A stretch of DNA of 7,907 bases, taken from assembly GCA_019136175.1 (NCBI GenBank), contig JAGVUS010000269.1, positions 1 to 7,907 on the forward strand, in the 5' to 3' direction. Positions 1 through 5,990 of the stretch are shown here, piece by piece. How positions within the stretch are numbered: position 1 is the first letter of the stretch; every line of letters begins with the position of its first letter. The stretch comes from Chloroflexota bacterium. Lineage in GTDB: Bacteria; Chloroflexota; Anaerolineae; Anaerolineales; Anaerolineaceae. The position numbers and the translations under genes are program-made. The notes below the pieces were generated by a model, which worked only from the letters and a program-made list of their open reading frames with translations, was not told the DNA's origin and ran no database searches.

Positions 1-348
1 AATCGTTAAGTTATCCTCCTGCCACATAAAAAAGAGATGCAGGCTGCCTGTTCTTGAGTCAAAACGAACGGACCCGGCATTTCCATCAACCGGAGGAATA
101 TCCATTCTTACCCAATCCTCCGGCACATCCATCTCCAATCCATAAACAGGATTGGCATACACAATCCACGGTGCCGGTGTTGATGTCCCCGGAACCGCCG
201 AAAATTCAGGCTTCGGATTTGGGGTTATGGTTTGGGAAGGAGCCGCGTTGCAGGCTGCAAGGGATATCAAAAACAAACCCAGCCCCAGAATTTGCCTGAA
301 CAATCCAATAAAGCGAAGCGATCTTGCGGACACGCTGGAATATATCAA
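1..348 (-). CDS. Putative lipoprotein, N-terminal part, runs off the left edge
   Basis: Reading the minus strand from about 348 to 1 gives one frame with no stop. It opens with a short Arg-containing region, a hydrophobic stretch and a clear lipobox LAAC (Cys 28 from GTG 333, Cys 33 from TTG 348), so it is probably exported and lipid-anchored. A Pro/Thr/Ser-rich linker of about 30 residues follows (NPKPEFSAVPGTSTPAP), then the start of a folded domain with YGLEMDVPEDW, a pattern common at the start of PsbP-like or other small beta lipoprotein domains. The function is not recognised. It follows the glycosidase gene on the same strand by about 1 nt (TTG 348) or 16 nt (GTG 333), so co-transcription is likely. 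The start is uncertain: TTG 348 has a weak GGA upstream, GTG 333 gives the most typical signal peptide, and ATG 387 would overlap the glycosidase. The C-terminus is outside the window. Confidence 0.75.
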   Translation of the reverse strand, partial: MIYSSVSARSLRFIGLFRQILGLGLFLISLAACNAAPSQTITPNPKPEFSAVPGTSTPAPWIVYANPVYGLEMDVPEDWVRMDIPPVDGNAGSVRFDSRTGSLHLFFMWQEDNLTI

Positions 349-349
349 C

Positions 350-1678
350 TTATTCCGGGAATAACCTGGATAGAACCTGGGGAGCATATTGGTGAACCGT
401 ATCCCAGGATAATGCGTTTTCATGGCAGATGGCAGCATACAGATCCACGCTGGTTCGGCGGAACCGCTTCTGTGTCGCGGGATCCAGCCCCCAAAGCCCA
501 AACCGTTGCGACCAGCCGCGTTCCCATTCAAAATTATCCACCAGGGACCAGTGAAAATATCCCTTGATTTGCCAGGCTGCATTAACAGCCCGCCAAAGCT
601 GATGGATATGTTCCACCAGGTATTGGGGGCGCATCCGGTCTGAGGGGTCCTCCACACCGTTTTCGGTGACAATTATTGGTTTTCCAATTTTCCGCAACCA
701 GTTCAATGCGTGGAAGAAACCCTCCGGCACATTGGCAAGAAATCCGGTTTCGCTTAACAGTGCTTCCCTGGGATAGCTCTCCCGCAAAAATGCATTCCCT
801 GCCGCCCGCAGGTCAAAAGCTGTCAGGCTGGTTGTGTAGTAATTCAGACCAATGAAATCCTGGGTATTCCTTGCTTCCGGGATGCGGGTGAAGCGACCAA
901 AAACGTTCATCCTGCCGGTTAATAGTGTGTCAAGGAACATCCGGTTCATGAATGCATCCGCCATCCAACGGACTGCCCGGTCAAGAGGTGACCAGGTTCT
1001 CCTGGCAAGAAAACGGCGGTAATGAAGGGCAAATCCAACCCGTGCCGTCGGTTGAATTTTGTGAATGGTGTGATAAGCTGCAGCATGTGCCCTGATCATA
1101 TGTTGAGCCACCAGGACCGCTGATTGCAGGTTGTGCTTTCCCGGAGGAAATCCACCTGCCACGTATCCGGCATGGTAGTACACATTTGGCTCATTAATCG
1201 TTACCCAGAGGTTTGCATACGCCTGTAAAGCATCCACTGACCTGGCAACAAACCGGTCAAATAAACCGACCACATCAGGATTTTCCCAGCCTCCCAATTC
1301 CATCAACCATAGGGGATCTGTGAAATGGTGCAGGGTTACCATGGGGGTCAATCCACGGTCCGTCATGCCCTGCAGGATTTCCCGGTAGTGATCCAGTGCG
1401 TCCTCATCCCAGTGATCGGGAGTTGGTTGAATACGGCTCCATTCAATGGACAGGCGGTGCGCATTTTGTCCAGTTTCCACCGCCCTGTCCAGGTCCTCCT
1501 TCCACCGCCCTCCCCACCAATCACAGGCAAGCCCGGATCGATCCCCATTCCGAATCCGTCCTTCCTGCTGCTCCCAGGCGTACCAGTTATTGTTGGTATT
1601 TCGCCCTTCCACCTGATGCGCGGCAGTTGCAGTGCCCCATAAAAAGCCTCTTGGAAATTGGTAAACAGCCCGCGGCAT
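350..1678 (-). CDS. GH1 family beta-glucosidase / beta-glycosidase
   Basis: A 442-residue protein, full length for bacterial family 1 glycoside hydrolases, with no signal peptide, so cytoplasmic. The N-terminal signature FLWGTATAAHQVEG (12-25) carries the sugar-binding Gln22. LHHFTDPLWL (116-125) follows. TINEPN (160-165) supplies the acid/base Glu163, and VTENGVED (337-344) supplies the nucleophile Glu339. HWSLVDNFEWERGW (376-389) carries the -1 subsite Trp and Glu384. The NFEW form is typical of enzymes acting on unphosphorylated beta-glucosides or galactosides; 6-phospho enzymes usually have a Ser/Lys/Tyr pocket instead. The family uses a retaining double-displacement mechanism. ATG 1678 is preceded by GGAGGG (1683-1688) with 4 nt spacing. 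A palindrome with an embedded TATAAT lies 15 nt upstream, suggesting repressor control. A lipoprotein gene follows directly. Exact substrate cannot be read from sequence. Confidence 0.93.
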   Translation of the reverse strand: MPRAVYQFPRGFLWGTATAAHQVEGRNTNNNWYAWEQQEGRIRNGDRSGLACDWWGGRWKEDLDRAVETGQNAHRLSIEWSRIQPTPDHWDEDALDHYREILQGMTDRGLTPMVTLHHFTDPLWLMELGGWENPDVVGLFDRFVARSVDALQAYANLWVTINEPNVYYHAGYVAGGFPPGKHNLQSAVLVAQHMIRAHAAAYHTIHKIQPTARVGFALHYRRFLARRTWSPLDRAVRWMADAFMNRMFLDTLLTGRMNVFGRFTRIPEARNTQDFIGLNYYTTSLTAFDLRAAGNAFLRESYPREALLSETGFLANVPEGFFHALNWLRKIGKPIIVTENGVEDPSDRMRPQYLVEHIHQLWRAVNAAWQIKGYFHWSLVDNFEWERGWSQRFGLWGLDPATQKRFRRTSVDLYAAICHENALSWDTVHQYAPQVLSRLFPE

Positions 1679-1712
1679 TCAGCCCTCCATGTTGGATGAT
1701 ATGAAAATTATA
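1676..1712 (-). promoter_or_regulatory. Promoter -10 and ribosome binding site of the GH1 gene
   Basis: On the minus strand a TATAAT hexamer sits at 1712-1707, about 29 nt upstream of ATG 1678. A strong GGAGGG (1688-1683) lies 4 nt before the start codon. No good -35 box is visible at the expected distance (AATTCC at 1735-1730), which would fit a weak or activator-dependent promoter. Confidence 0.45.
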
Positions 1713-1719
1713 TCATCCA
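1693..1719. promoter_or_regulatory. Perfect 10-bp inverted repeat, candidate operator of the GH1 gene
   Basis: The arms TGGATGATAT (1693-1702) and ATATCATCCA (1710-1719) are exact reverse complements around a 7-nt centre. The -10 hexamer TATAAT of the minus strand (1712-1707) lies across the centre and right arm, so a dimeric regulator bound here would block RNA polymerase. It could instead act as an RNA hairpin, but there is no T run and its position upstream of the start suits an operator better. The regulator is not encoded in the window. Confidence 0.5.
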
Positions 1720-1765
1720 CCCCTGGGTTGGAATTTTCGCTCACTCTCCCAACATGATGGATTCC

Positions 1766-1821
1766 ATATCACGATATAATGAGTGAAAGATTGCATTAAT
1801 CCATTCCGGCATGGAAAGGGG
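1766..1821 (+). promoter_or_regulatory. Promoter -10 and ribosome binding site of the adenosine deaminase gene
   Basis: TATAAT at 1775-1780 lies 50 nt upstream of ATG 1831. No convincing -35 box is seen 16-18 nt before it. A small inverted repeat ATATC-AC-GATAT (1766-1777) overlaps the -10; its ATATC core also occurs in the larger palindrome at 1693-1719. GAAAGGGG (1814-1821), 9 nt before ATG 1831, is the likely ribosome binding site and decides this start over an upstream in-frame ATG at 1783. Confidence 0.45.
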
Positions 1822-1830
1822 CGTAGCTGG

Positions 1831-2112
1831 ATGAAAACCAATTCCATATTTTATCGGGAACTCCCAAAAGTGGACCTCCACCGGCACCTGGAGGGGTCCC
1901 TGCGGGTGGACACCCTGTTGGATATCGCCCGCCTGCACGGAATCACCCTGCCGCTCGCTCCCGGGCTTCGGGCGCTGGTGCAAATGCAGCCGGAAGACCC
2001 GTTCAATTTTTCCACCTTTTTATCCAAGTTTCAAACACTGCGGTTATTCTACCGGTCACCAGAGGTAATCACCCGCAAACACTGCGGTTATTCTACCGGT
2101 CACCAGAGGTAA
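1831..2112 (+). CDS. Adenosine deaminase, N-terminal fragment before the frameshift
   Basis: This is the piece that would be translated from ATG 1831 as written: 93 residues, the first 81 true to the family and the last 12 out of frame through the second repeat copy. It contains the HxH zinc pair but none of the later catalytic residues, so it cannot be active alone. Confidence 0.55.
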   Translation: MKTNSIFYRELPKVDLHRHLEGSLRVDTLLDIARLHGITLPLAPGLRALVQMQPEDPFNFSTFLSKFQTLRLFYRSPEVITRKHCGYSTGHQR

Positions 2113-2119
2113 TCACCCG
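2032..2119 (+). repeat. Exact 44-bp tandem duplication inside the adenosine deaminase gene
   Basis: Copy 1 is 2032-2075 and copy 2 is 2076-2119. They are identical over all 44 bases and directly abutting; each starts CAAACACTGCGG and ends GTAATCACCCG. Flanking bases differ, so 44 bp is the full unit. Joining the sequence before copy 1 to one copy and what follows copy 2 restores the deaminase frame exactly (SPEVITRITREAIED). Confidence 0.97.
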
Positions 2120-2159
2120 TATCACCCGGGAGGCAATTGAAGATGCATCCCGGGATGGT

Positions 2160-2909
2160 TTGCGTTACTTGGAATTGCGCTTTACACCAGTTGCACTCAG
2201 CCGGTTGGAAGGTTTCCCAACAAGCGAGGTACTGGATTGGGTTTGTACTGCTGCACAGCAGGCATCGGCAGATTTCTCCCTGCCAACCAGCCTGATCGTC
2301 AGCGTGAACCGGCATGAGCCGGTGGAGACTGCCCGGCAGGTGCTGCAGCTTGCCGCGGATTATAAAAACCGCGGTGTCGTTGGTGTGGACCTGGCGGGGA
2401 ACGAGGTGGAATTTCCTGCCGCACCATTTCTGCCCATGTTTCGGGATGCCCGCGCAGAAGGTTTGTTTACAACCGTACATGCCGGGGAATGGGGAAACGC
2501 GGAAAATGTTCGGGAAGCCATCGAAGATTTTGAAGTAACCCGCGTCAGTCATGGTGTTCGGGTGATGGAGGATCCAACGATTGTCAGCCTTGCACGGGAA
2601 CGCCAGACCGTTTTTGAGGTTTGCGTCACCAGCAATTACCAGACGGGAGTCGTTTCCGCACTGACAAATCACCCGCTCAACCGCATGTTGATGGCGGGAT
2701 TGAACATCACCATCAATACGGACGACCCGTGCATATCAGATATTACATTGAGTCATGAATATCAACTGGCCGTGGAAGAGTTGGGGCTTCCACTTCCAGT
2801 CCTGGCAGACCGGGTTCTGGCAGCCATGGATGCTGCCTTCCTTGCATTGGAAGAGAAAGTTAAATTGAAGGCTCACATCAAGTCAGAGCTTAACCGGCTG
2901 ATTCATTAA
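2160..2909 (+). CDS. Adenosine deaminase, C-terminal fragment after the frameshift
   Basis: This is the rest of the deaminase (about 249 residues from TTG 2160), with HAGE, SHG and NTDDP but without the HxH pair. The frame is open further upstream through the second repeat copy. TTG 2160 is only a nominal start: no ribosome binding site precedes it and the first in-frame ATG is far downstream. Independent translation is doubtful. Confidence 0.55.
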   Translation: MRYLELRFTPVALSRLEGFPTSEVLDWVCTAAQQASADFSLPTSLIVSVNRHEPVETARQVLQLAADYKNRGVVGVDLAGNEVEFPAAPFLPMFRDARAEGLFTTVHAGEWGNAENVREAIEDFEVTRVSHGVRVMEDPTIVSLARERQTVFEVCVTSNYQTGVVSALTNHPLNRMLMAGLNITINTDDPCISDITLSHEYQLAVEELGLPLPVLADRVLAAMDAAFLALEEKVKLKAHIKSELNRLIH

Positions 2910-2916
2910 CCTTGTC

Positions 2917-2923
2917 AAAAGGA
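2917..2923 (+). promoter_or_regulatory. Ribosome binding site of surE
   Basis: AAAAGGA lies 8 nt before ATG 2932 in the 22-nt gap after the deaminase stop. Because surE has its own site it can be translated even if deaminase translation stops early at 2112, although polarity could reduce its mRNA. Confidence 0.6.
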
Positions 2924-2931
2924 CCCATACC

Positions 2932-3711
2932 ATGCATATCCTTGTCACCAATGATGACGGCGTTCAGGCGCCCGGTTTACTGGCACTTGCCCAAGCCATG
3001 CAATCGCTCGGTGAGGTTAGTGTTCTTGCCCCCGATCATAATTGGTCCGCCTCCGGGCACGTGAAAACCCTCCATCGCCCCTTGCGTGTGAAGGAAGTGA
3101 CACTTGCGGATGGCAGCCCCGCTTTTGCCACCGACGGGGCACCTTCCGACTGTGTCGCCCTCGCTTTGCTTGGCTTTCTGCCAAAAACGATCGACCTGGT
3201 TGTATCAGGCATTAATCCCAATGCCAATCTCGGGCATGACGTTACCTATTCGGGAACCGTCACAGCCGCCATGGAAGGAGCCATATGGGGGCTGCCGGCG
3301 ATTGCAGTTTCCCTGGAAATCCCGGAAAACCATGGCGGAAGCGTGGATTATTCCTCCGCCGCCAGGATTGCCTTGAAAATTGCAAAAAAAATGATTGCTG
3401 CCCGCGACCGTCCCCCAAACCTGTTATTGAATGTCAATATCCCCTACCTGCCGGAGGGGGAAATCAAGGGATGGCGGGTGACCCGCATGGGATTGCGGAT
3501 TTACCGTGACGAACTGGTGCGGCGGCTGGATCCGCGCGGAAAACCTTACTACTGGATCGGCGGCGATGTGCCTACAGGCGTTCCCGACGAAGGGACCGAT
3601 ATTGGGTCCATCCTCAATGGATTTGTTTCCATCACACCTCTTCAGCTGGACCTGACTGCCCACAGCCTGATTCCGCAACTACAAACCTGGGATTGGAATC
3701 CTCCCGAATAA
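2932..3711 (+). CDS. surE: 5'/3'-nucleotidase SurE
   Basis: SurE is a metal-dependent phosphatase that converts nucleoside 5'- and 3'-monophosphates to nucleosides; in many bacteria it belongs to stress survival and nucleotide turnover. The 259-residue protein begins with the family signature ILVTNDDGVQAPGL. Asp8, Asp9, Ser39 (in NWSASGH) and Asn95 (in VSGINPNANLG) match the known metal-binding set. The DVTYSGTVTAAMEG segment (103-116) follows the Asn motif as in other family members. The C-terminal part contains DEGTDIGSILNGFVSITPLQLD, the usual SurE end with the ITPL strand. Length is normal and no signal peptide is present, so it is cytoplasmic. It lies 22 nt downstream of the deaminase gene on the same strand. 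Since SurE can release adenosine from AMP and the deaminase consumes adenosine, the pair makes sense as a salvage unit (inference). The start is supported by AAAAGGA at 2917-2923. Confidence 0.95.
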   Translation: MHILVTNDDGVQAPGLLALAQAMQSLGEVSVLAPDHNWSASGHVKTLHRPLRVKEVTLADGSPAFATDGAPSDCVALALLGFLPKTIDLVVSGINPNANLGHDVTYSGTVTAAMEGAIWGLPAIAVSLEIPENHGGSVDYSSAARIALKIAKKMIAARDRPPNLLLNVNIPYLPEGEIKGWRVTRMGLRIYRDELVRRLDPRGKPYYWIGGDVPTGVPDEGTDIGSILNGFVSITPLQLDLTAHSLIPQLQTWDWNPPE

Positions 3712-3748
3712 ACAGGACTTTGGGCAGGGATTTTTGTTCCTTCCATCC

Positions 3749-3778
3749 TTGCAGAAACCGTTTAAAATGCTTTATACT
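3749..3778 (+). promoter_or_regulatory. Sigma-70-type promoter of the CBS-domain gene
   Basis: TTGCAG (3749-3754) and TATACT (3773-3778) are separated by 18 nt and lie about 70 nt before the start codon at 3847, in the 135-nt gap after surE. This suggests the CBS gene is transcribed on its own and not only by read-through from surE. No clear terminator hairpin is visible after surE. Confidence 0.6.
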
Positions 3779-3846
3779 AGGTATGAAAGCATCCTGCCAA
3801 CGGGATGACAGGCGAAAGCCAATACTCACAAAGGAGAATGCGCTTT

Positions 3847-4266
3847 ATGTTACAACATGTACGCGGTTGGATGAAAGATCTGGTTGTTTACGTGGACCCG
3901 GATGCCACTGTTGCAGACGCCCTCTCGATCATGCGACATCGATACATTAACAGCGTCATTGTCCAGAAAACGGAAACCAACCCGGAATACGGAATTGTTA
4001 CATCCATTGATATCTGCGATAAAATCGTAGCCCAACAGCGCAATCCAACGAAAGTAAAAATCCGGGAGATTATGAGCTCGCCATTGATTACAGTCCATCA
4101 GGACAGTTCTGTGCAGGAATGTGCTGCCCTGATGAAATCCAAACAAATCCACCACCTACCCGTTGTCAATGATGAAGGCAACCTGGTGGGAGTCATTTCC
4201 GCCACGGATTTCCTGATTGTCGCCGAAGCAATGGGTAATAATTTCAGCGACCGCACACTTTCCTGA
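3847..4266 (+). CDS. Stand-alone two-CBS-domain protein
   Basis: A 139-residue cytoplasmic protein made of two CBS domains (about 8-66 and 74-130) and nothing else. Such Bateman modules bind adenine nucleotides (AMP, ATP, SAM or similar) and regulate partner proteins or sense energy state; the partner is not evident here. CBS1 ends GIVTSIDICDKIV and CBS2 ends GVISATDFLIVAEAM. Both show the T/S-x-x-D pattern that holds the nucleotide ribose. VKIREIMSSPLITVHQDSSVQE (70-91) is the classic linker into CBS2. AAGGAG (3831-3836) is 10 nt from ATG 3847 and only 1 nt from ATG 3838, so 3847 is the better start; an upstream in-frame ATG at 3805 lacks a site. It has its own promoter. The nearby nucleotide-salvage genes make an adenylate ligand attractive, but that is only inference. 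Confidence 0.88.
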   Translation: MLQHVRGWMKDLVVYVDPDATVADALSIMRHRYINSVIVQKTETNPEYGIVTSIDICDKIVAQQRNPTKVKIREIMSSPLITVHQDSSVQECAALMKSKQIHHLPVVNDEGNLVGVISATDFLIVAEAMGNNFSDRTLS

Positions 4267-4318
4267 TTCTTAATTGCCTCCCTGTGCGCTGGCTGGAAAG
4301 TGACTTGCCAAAAATTTG

Positions 4319-5098
4319 ATGAATAAAATCAACAAATTCCGCAGCCGGAATCCCAAAATCTACCTGCGAAATGGTATTTTCATCCTGGCGCTCCTGGCTG
4401 GTATTCTGGGCATCAGCCTGCCTGCCAGCCAACCGGTGAGCGCGCAGAGCGTCTCTCCATATGACTTGATCGCCGCGGTGAATGCCCTGCGTACAGCCAA
4501 TGGTCTGCCAGCCTACGAAGTGGACTCGTACCTGATGTCCTTTGCCCAGACCCACTCCGAGTATATGGCATCGATCCAATCCATTACCCACACCCGTTCG
4601 GATGGCTCCTCCCCGCGCGATTATGGCATTGTGGAAAATATTGCCGGTGGCACCAACCTGTCCCTGGATTATGTGATCTATACCATGTGGTCCGACGCAG
4701 ATCACTGGCATACGATGGTGGGCATTCCCAGCGGATATATTGGCGCCGGGATTGCGGAAGCCGATGGTTGGACATATTTTACAATTGATGTCCGGCGAAC
4801 CAGTGGAGGGTACACCTATACCCAACCGGCGGGCGGCACACCAGCAGCCACAGTTCCCCCCATGTATCCTGTGCTTACCGTAACAGCCATGCCGGATGGC
4901 TCCATTATTCATGAGGTTCTACCGGGGCAATCCCTGTGGGCAATTGCCATTGGATATGGATTGAAGATTGCCGATCTTCTGCTCCTCAACCAGCTTCCGA
5001 CCAACGCAGTGATTTATGAGGGGCAAAAGCTGGTCATCCAGCCCGCGAACGGCAGCCCCAACCCTGACACCCACGCCAAAGCCCTTCCTCGGAATTGA
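4319..5098 (+). CDS. Secreted CAP (SCP/PR1) domain protein with LysM, apparently frameshifted at its C-terminus
   Basis: A 259-residue exported protein. Residues 18-33 are hydrophobic after a basic N-region, with a likely signal peptidase site after VSA (40-42). A CAP domain (about 47-160) follows, with cavity residues His79 (QTHSEYM), Glu106 (VENIAGG) and His131 (DHWHTMVG) and strands IGAGIAEADGW and YFTIDV. Then come a Thr/Pro/Gly linker and one LysM module (about 197-241, HEVLPGQSLWAIA to YEGQKLVI), which binds peptidoglycan-type glycans. The reaction of bacterial CAP domains is mostly unknown. As written it ends in NGSPNPD and a short tail at 5098. The +1 frame continues with a TPTPKP linker and a membrane anchor to 5201, so one extra C in CCCC (5056-5059) would explain a lost 293-residue form. 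The start is ATG 4319 or the adjacent TTG 4316; the ribosome site is weak. Confidence 0.82.
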   Translation: MNKINKFRSRNPKIYLRNGIFILALLAGILGISLPASQPVSAQSVSPYDLIAAVNALRTANGLPAYEVDSYLMSFAQTHSEYMASIQSITHTRSDGSSPRDYGIVENIAGGTNLSLDYVIYTMWSDADHWHTMVGIPSGYIGAGIAEADGWTYFTIDVRRTSGGYTYTQPAGGTPAATVPPMYPVLTVTAMPDGSIIHEVLPGQSLWAIAIGYGLKIADLLLLNQLPTNAVIYEGQKLVIQPANGSPNPDTHAKALPRN

Positions 5099-5201
5099 GA
5101 TCCAGGAGGGTCAATCACGCAAAATGATCGCGATTGGGTTGATCGCCATTTGCGGTTTGGGTTTGCTGGTTGTTTTGCTTGGCGGCATCCGCCGAAAATA
5201 G
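5060..5201 (+). pseudogene. Out-of-frame C-terminal anchor of the CAP-LysM protein
   Basis: In the +1 frame relative to the CAP-LysM gene the sequence reads a Thr/Pro linker (PTLTPTPKP), a short polar stretch (EIQEGQSRK), a hydrophobic helix of about 20 residues (MIAIGLIAICGLGLLVVLL) and a positive tail GGIRRK, then TAG at 5199-5201. This is the expected end of a cell-surface protein held by a C-terminal membrane helix. It has no start of its own with a ribosome binding site. It ends 3 nt from the stop of convergent cysE, so the compact spacing also argues that 5201 is the original gene end. Confidence 0.65.
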
Positions 5202-5204
5202 GTT

Positions 5205-5990
5205 TTAAATCATAAAATCCTCGCCCCGCCAAATGCCGTGATCCGGTGTATGGACCGGGGTGGACCTTTCATCGTTGCCACCCGGGTGCGAACCATTCCC
5301 ATCCGCAACATGAAACTGGAGCAAGTTCTCCAATGCATCCAGGCGTTGCATGACGGATGTAATGGATTCTCCCAACGTATCCGGCAGCCTGCCATGTTCC
5401 AGATCAGGCGAAGATGAACGCGGCTTGGATCGAACCACCACCTGCCCCGGCACACCCACAACCACCGAGTTTTCCGGGACCGATTTTACAACCACAGCAT
5501 TTGCACCAATCCGGCTGCCAGCACCAATGAGAATATTGCCAAGCACCTTGGCTCCTGCACCGATCACCACATTATCTCCAATGGTGGGATGGCGTTTCCC
5601 TTTTTCCAGGCTGACCCCACCAAGCGTCACTCCATGATAAAGAGTCACGTTCTGACCAACCTCTGCAGTCTCTCCAATCACCACACCCATGCCGTGATCA
5701 ATGAAAAAGCCCGACCCAATCCTTGCGCCGGGGTGAATTTCAATCCCGGTCAGGAAACGGGTAAGGTGGGAAATCCACCTTGCCAGCAGCTTCAATCCAC
5801 GGCTCCACAACCAGTGTGCCAGCCGGTATCCCCAGACCGCATGCAAACCCGGATAGCTGATTACTATCTCCAGGATGCTCCGGGCTGCCGGGTCGCGCTG
5901 AAATATCACCTGGATGTCGGACCGGACTGCATTCCAAAATCCGGGATGGATCTCCGATCGATTTGTTGATATTACTGTTGTCTCCATCAT
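5205..5990 (-). CDS. cysE: Serine O-acetyltransferase
   Basis: Transfers acetyl from acetyl-CoA to L-serine to give O-acetylserine, the substrate of CysK in cysteine synthesis. The 261-residue cytoplasmic protein has an N-terminal helical region (about 15-80) and a left-handed beta-helix of hexapeptide repeats (about 84-186): IEIHPGARIGSGFFIDHG, then VIGETAEVG, GVTLGG, HPTIGDNVVIGAGAKVLGN and GVPGQVV. His99 in the IDHG motif corresponds to the catalytic His, and His134 in RHP to the second conserved His. Glu84 occupies the place of the catalytic Asp of the E. coli enzyme, as in many short-form homologues. A tail of about 75 residues follows, with a possible coiled coil (SVMQRLDALENLLQF), and ends GEDFMI. 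The terminal Ile is the residue that docks into CysK in known cysteine synthase complexes. ATG 5990 overlaps the cysK stop as ATGA, indicating translational coupling. Confidence 0.95.
   Translation of the reverse strand: MMETTVISTNRSEIHPGFWNAVRSDIQVIFQRDPAARSILEIVISYPGLHAVWGYRLAHWLWSRGLKLLARWISHLTRFLTGIEIHPGARIGSGFFIDHGMGVVIGETAEVGQNVTLYHGVTLGGVSLEKGKRHPTIGDNVVIGAGAKVLGNILIGAGSRIGANAVVVKSVPENSVVVGVPGQVVVRSKPRSSSPDLEHGRLPDTLGESITSVMQRLDALENLLQFHVADGNGSHPGGNDERSTPVHTPDHGIWRGEDFMI

Larger units (their letters stand above)
1831..2909 (+). pseudogene. add: Adenosine deaminase, frame broken by a 44-bp tandem duplication
   Basis: Adenosine deaminase hydrolyses adenosine or deoxyadenosine to inosine or deoxyinosine plus ammonia, in cytoplasmic purine salvage. 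With one copy of the 44-bp repeat removed, the reading frame is continuous and encodes 344 residues, the normal family length. It carries all hallmarks of the zinc-dependent amidohydrolase fold: DLHRHLEGSL with zinc ligands His17 and His19, VDLAGNE (171-177), VHAGE with His202 and catalytic Glu205, SHG with His226, and NTDDP with Asp283/Asp284. As written, the repeat adds 44 nt (2 mod 3) and the first frame stops at 2110-2112. surE follows 22 nt after the stop, so the two are probably one operon. Family assignment is firm; adenine or aminodeoxyfutalosine deaminase activity is a less likely alternative. Whether the break is real in the cell is open, because both repeat copies are identical and an assembly error is possible. 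Confidence 0.85.

Noticed and set aside
54..567. Plus-strand open frames over the left edge
   Set aside because: They overlap the minus-strand lipoprotein and the C-terminal coding part of the glycosidase, and show no domain or signal peptide.
2032..2119. Two adjacent 44-bp units as the start of a repeat array or CRISPR
   Set aside because: The units abut without spacers, there are only two, and they lie inside a coding sequence, so it is a simple duplication.
2100..2672. Open frame of 190 codons antisense to the adenosine deaminase gene
   Set aside because: Opposite strand of a conserved enzyme; no motif or start signal.
3712..3748. Terminator after surE
   Set aside because: There is a short T run (GGGATTTTTG) but no stable stem before it.
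4244..4912. Long open frame of 222 codons antisense to the CAP-LysM gene
   Set aside because: It is the mirror of a clearly conserved coding frame; its translation is rich in Gly, His, Ile and Cys with no recognisable domain and no ribosome binding site.
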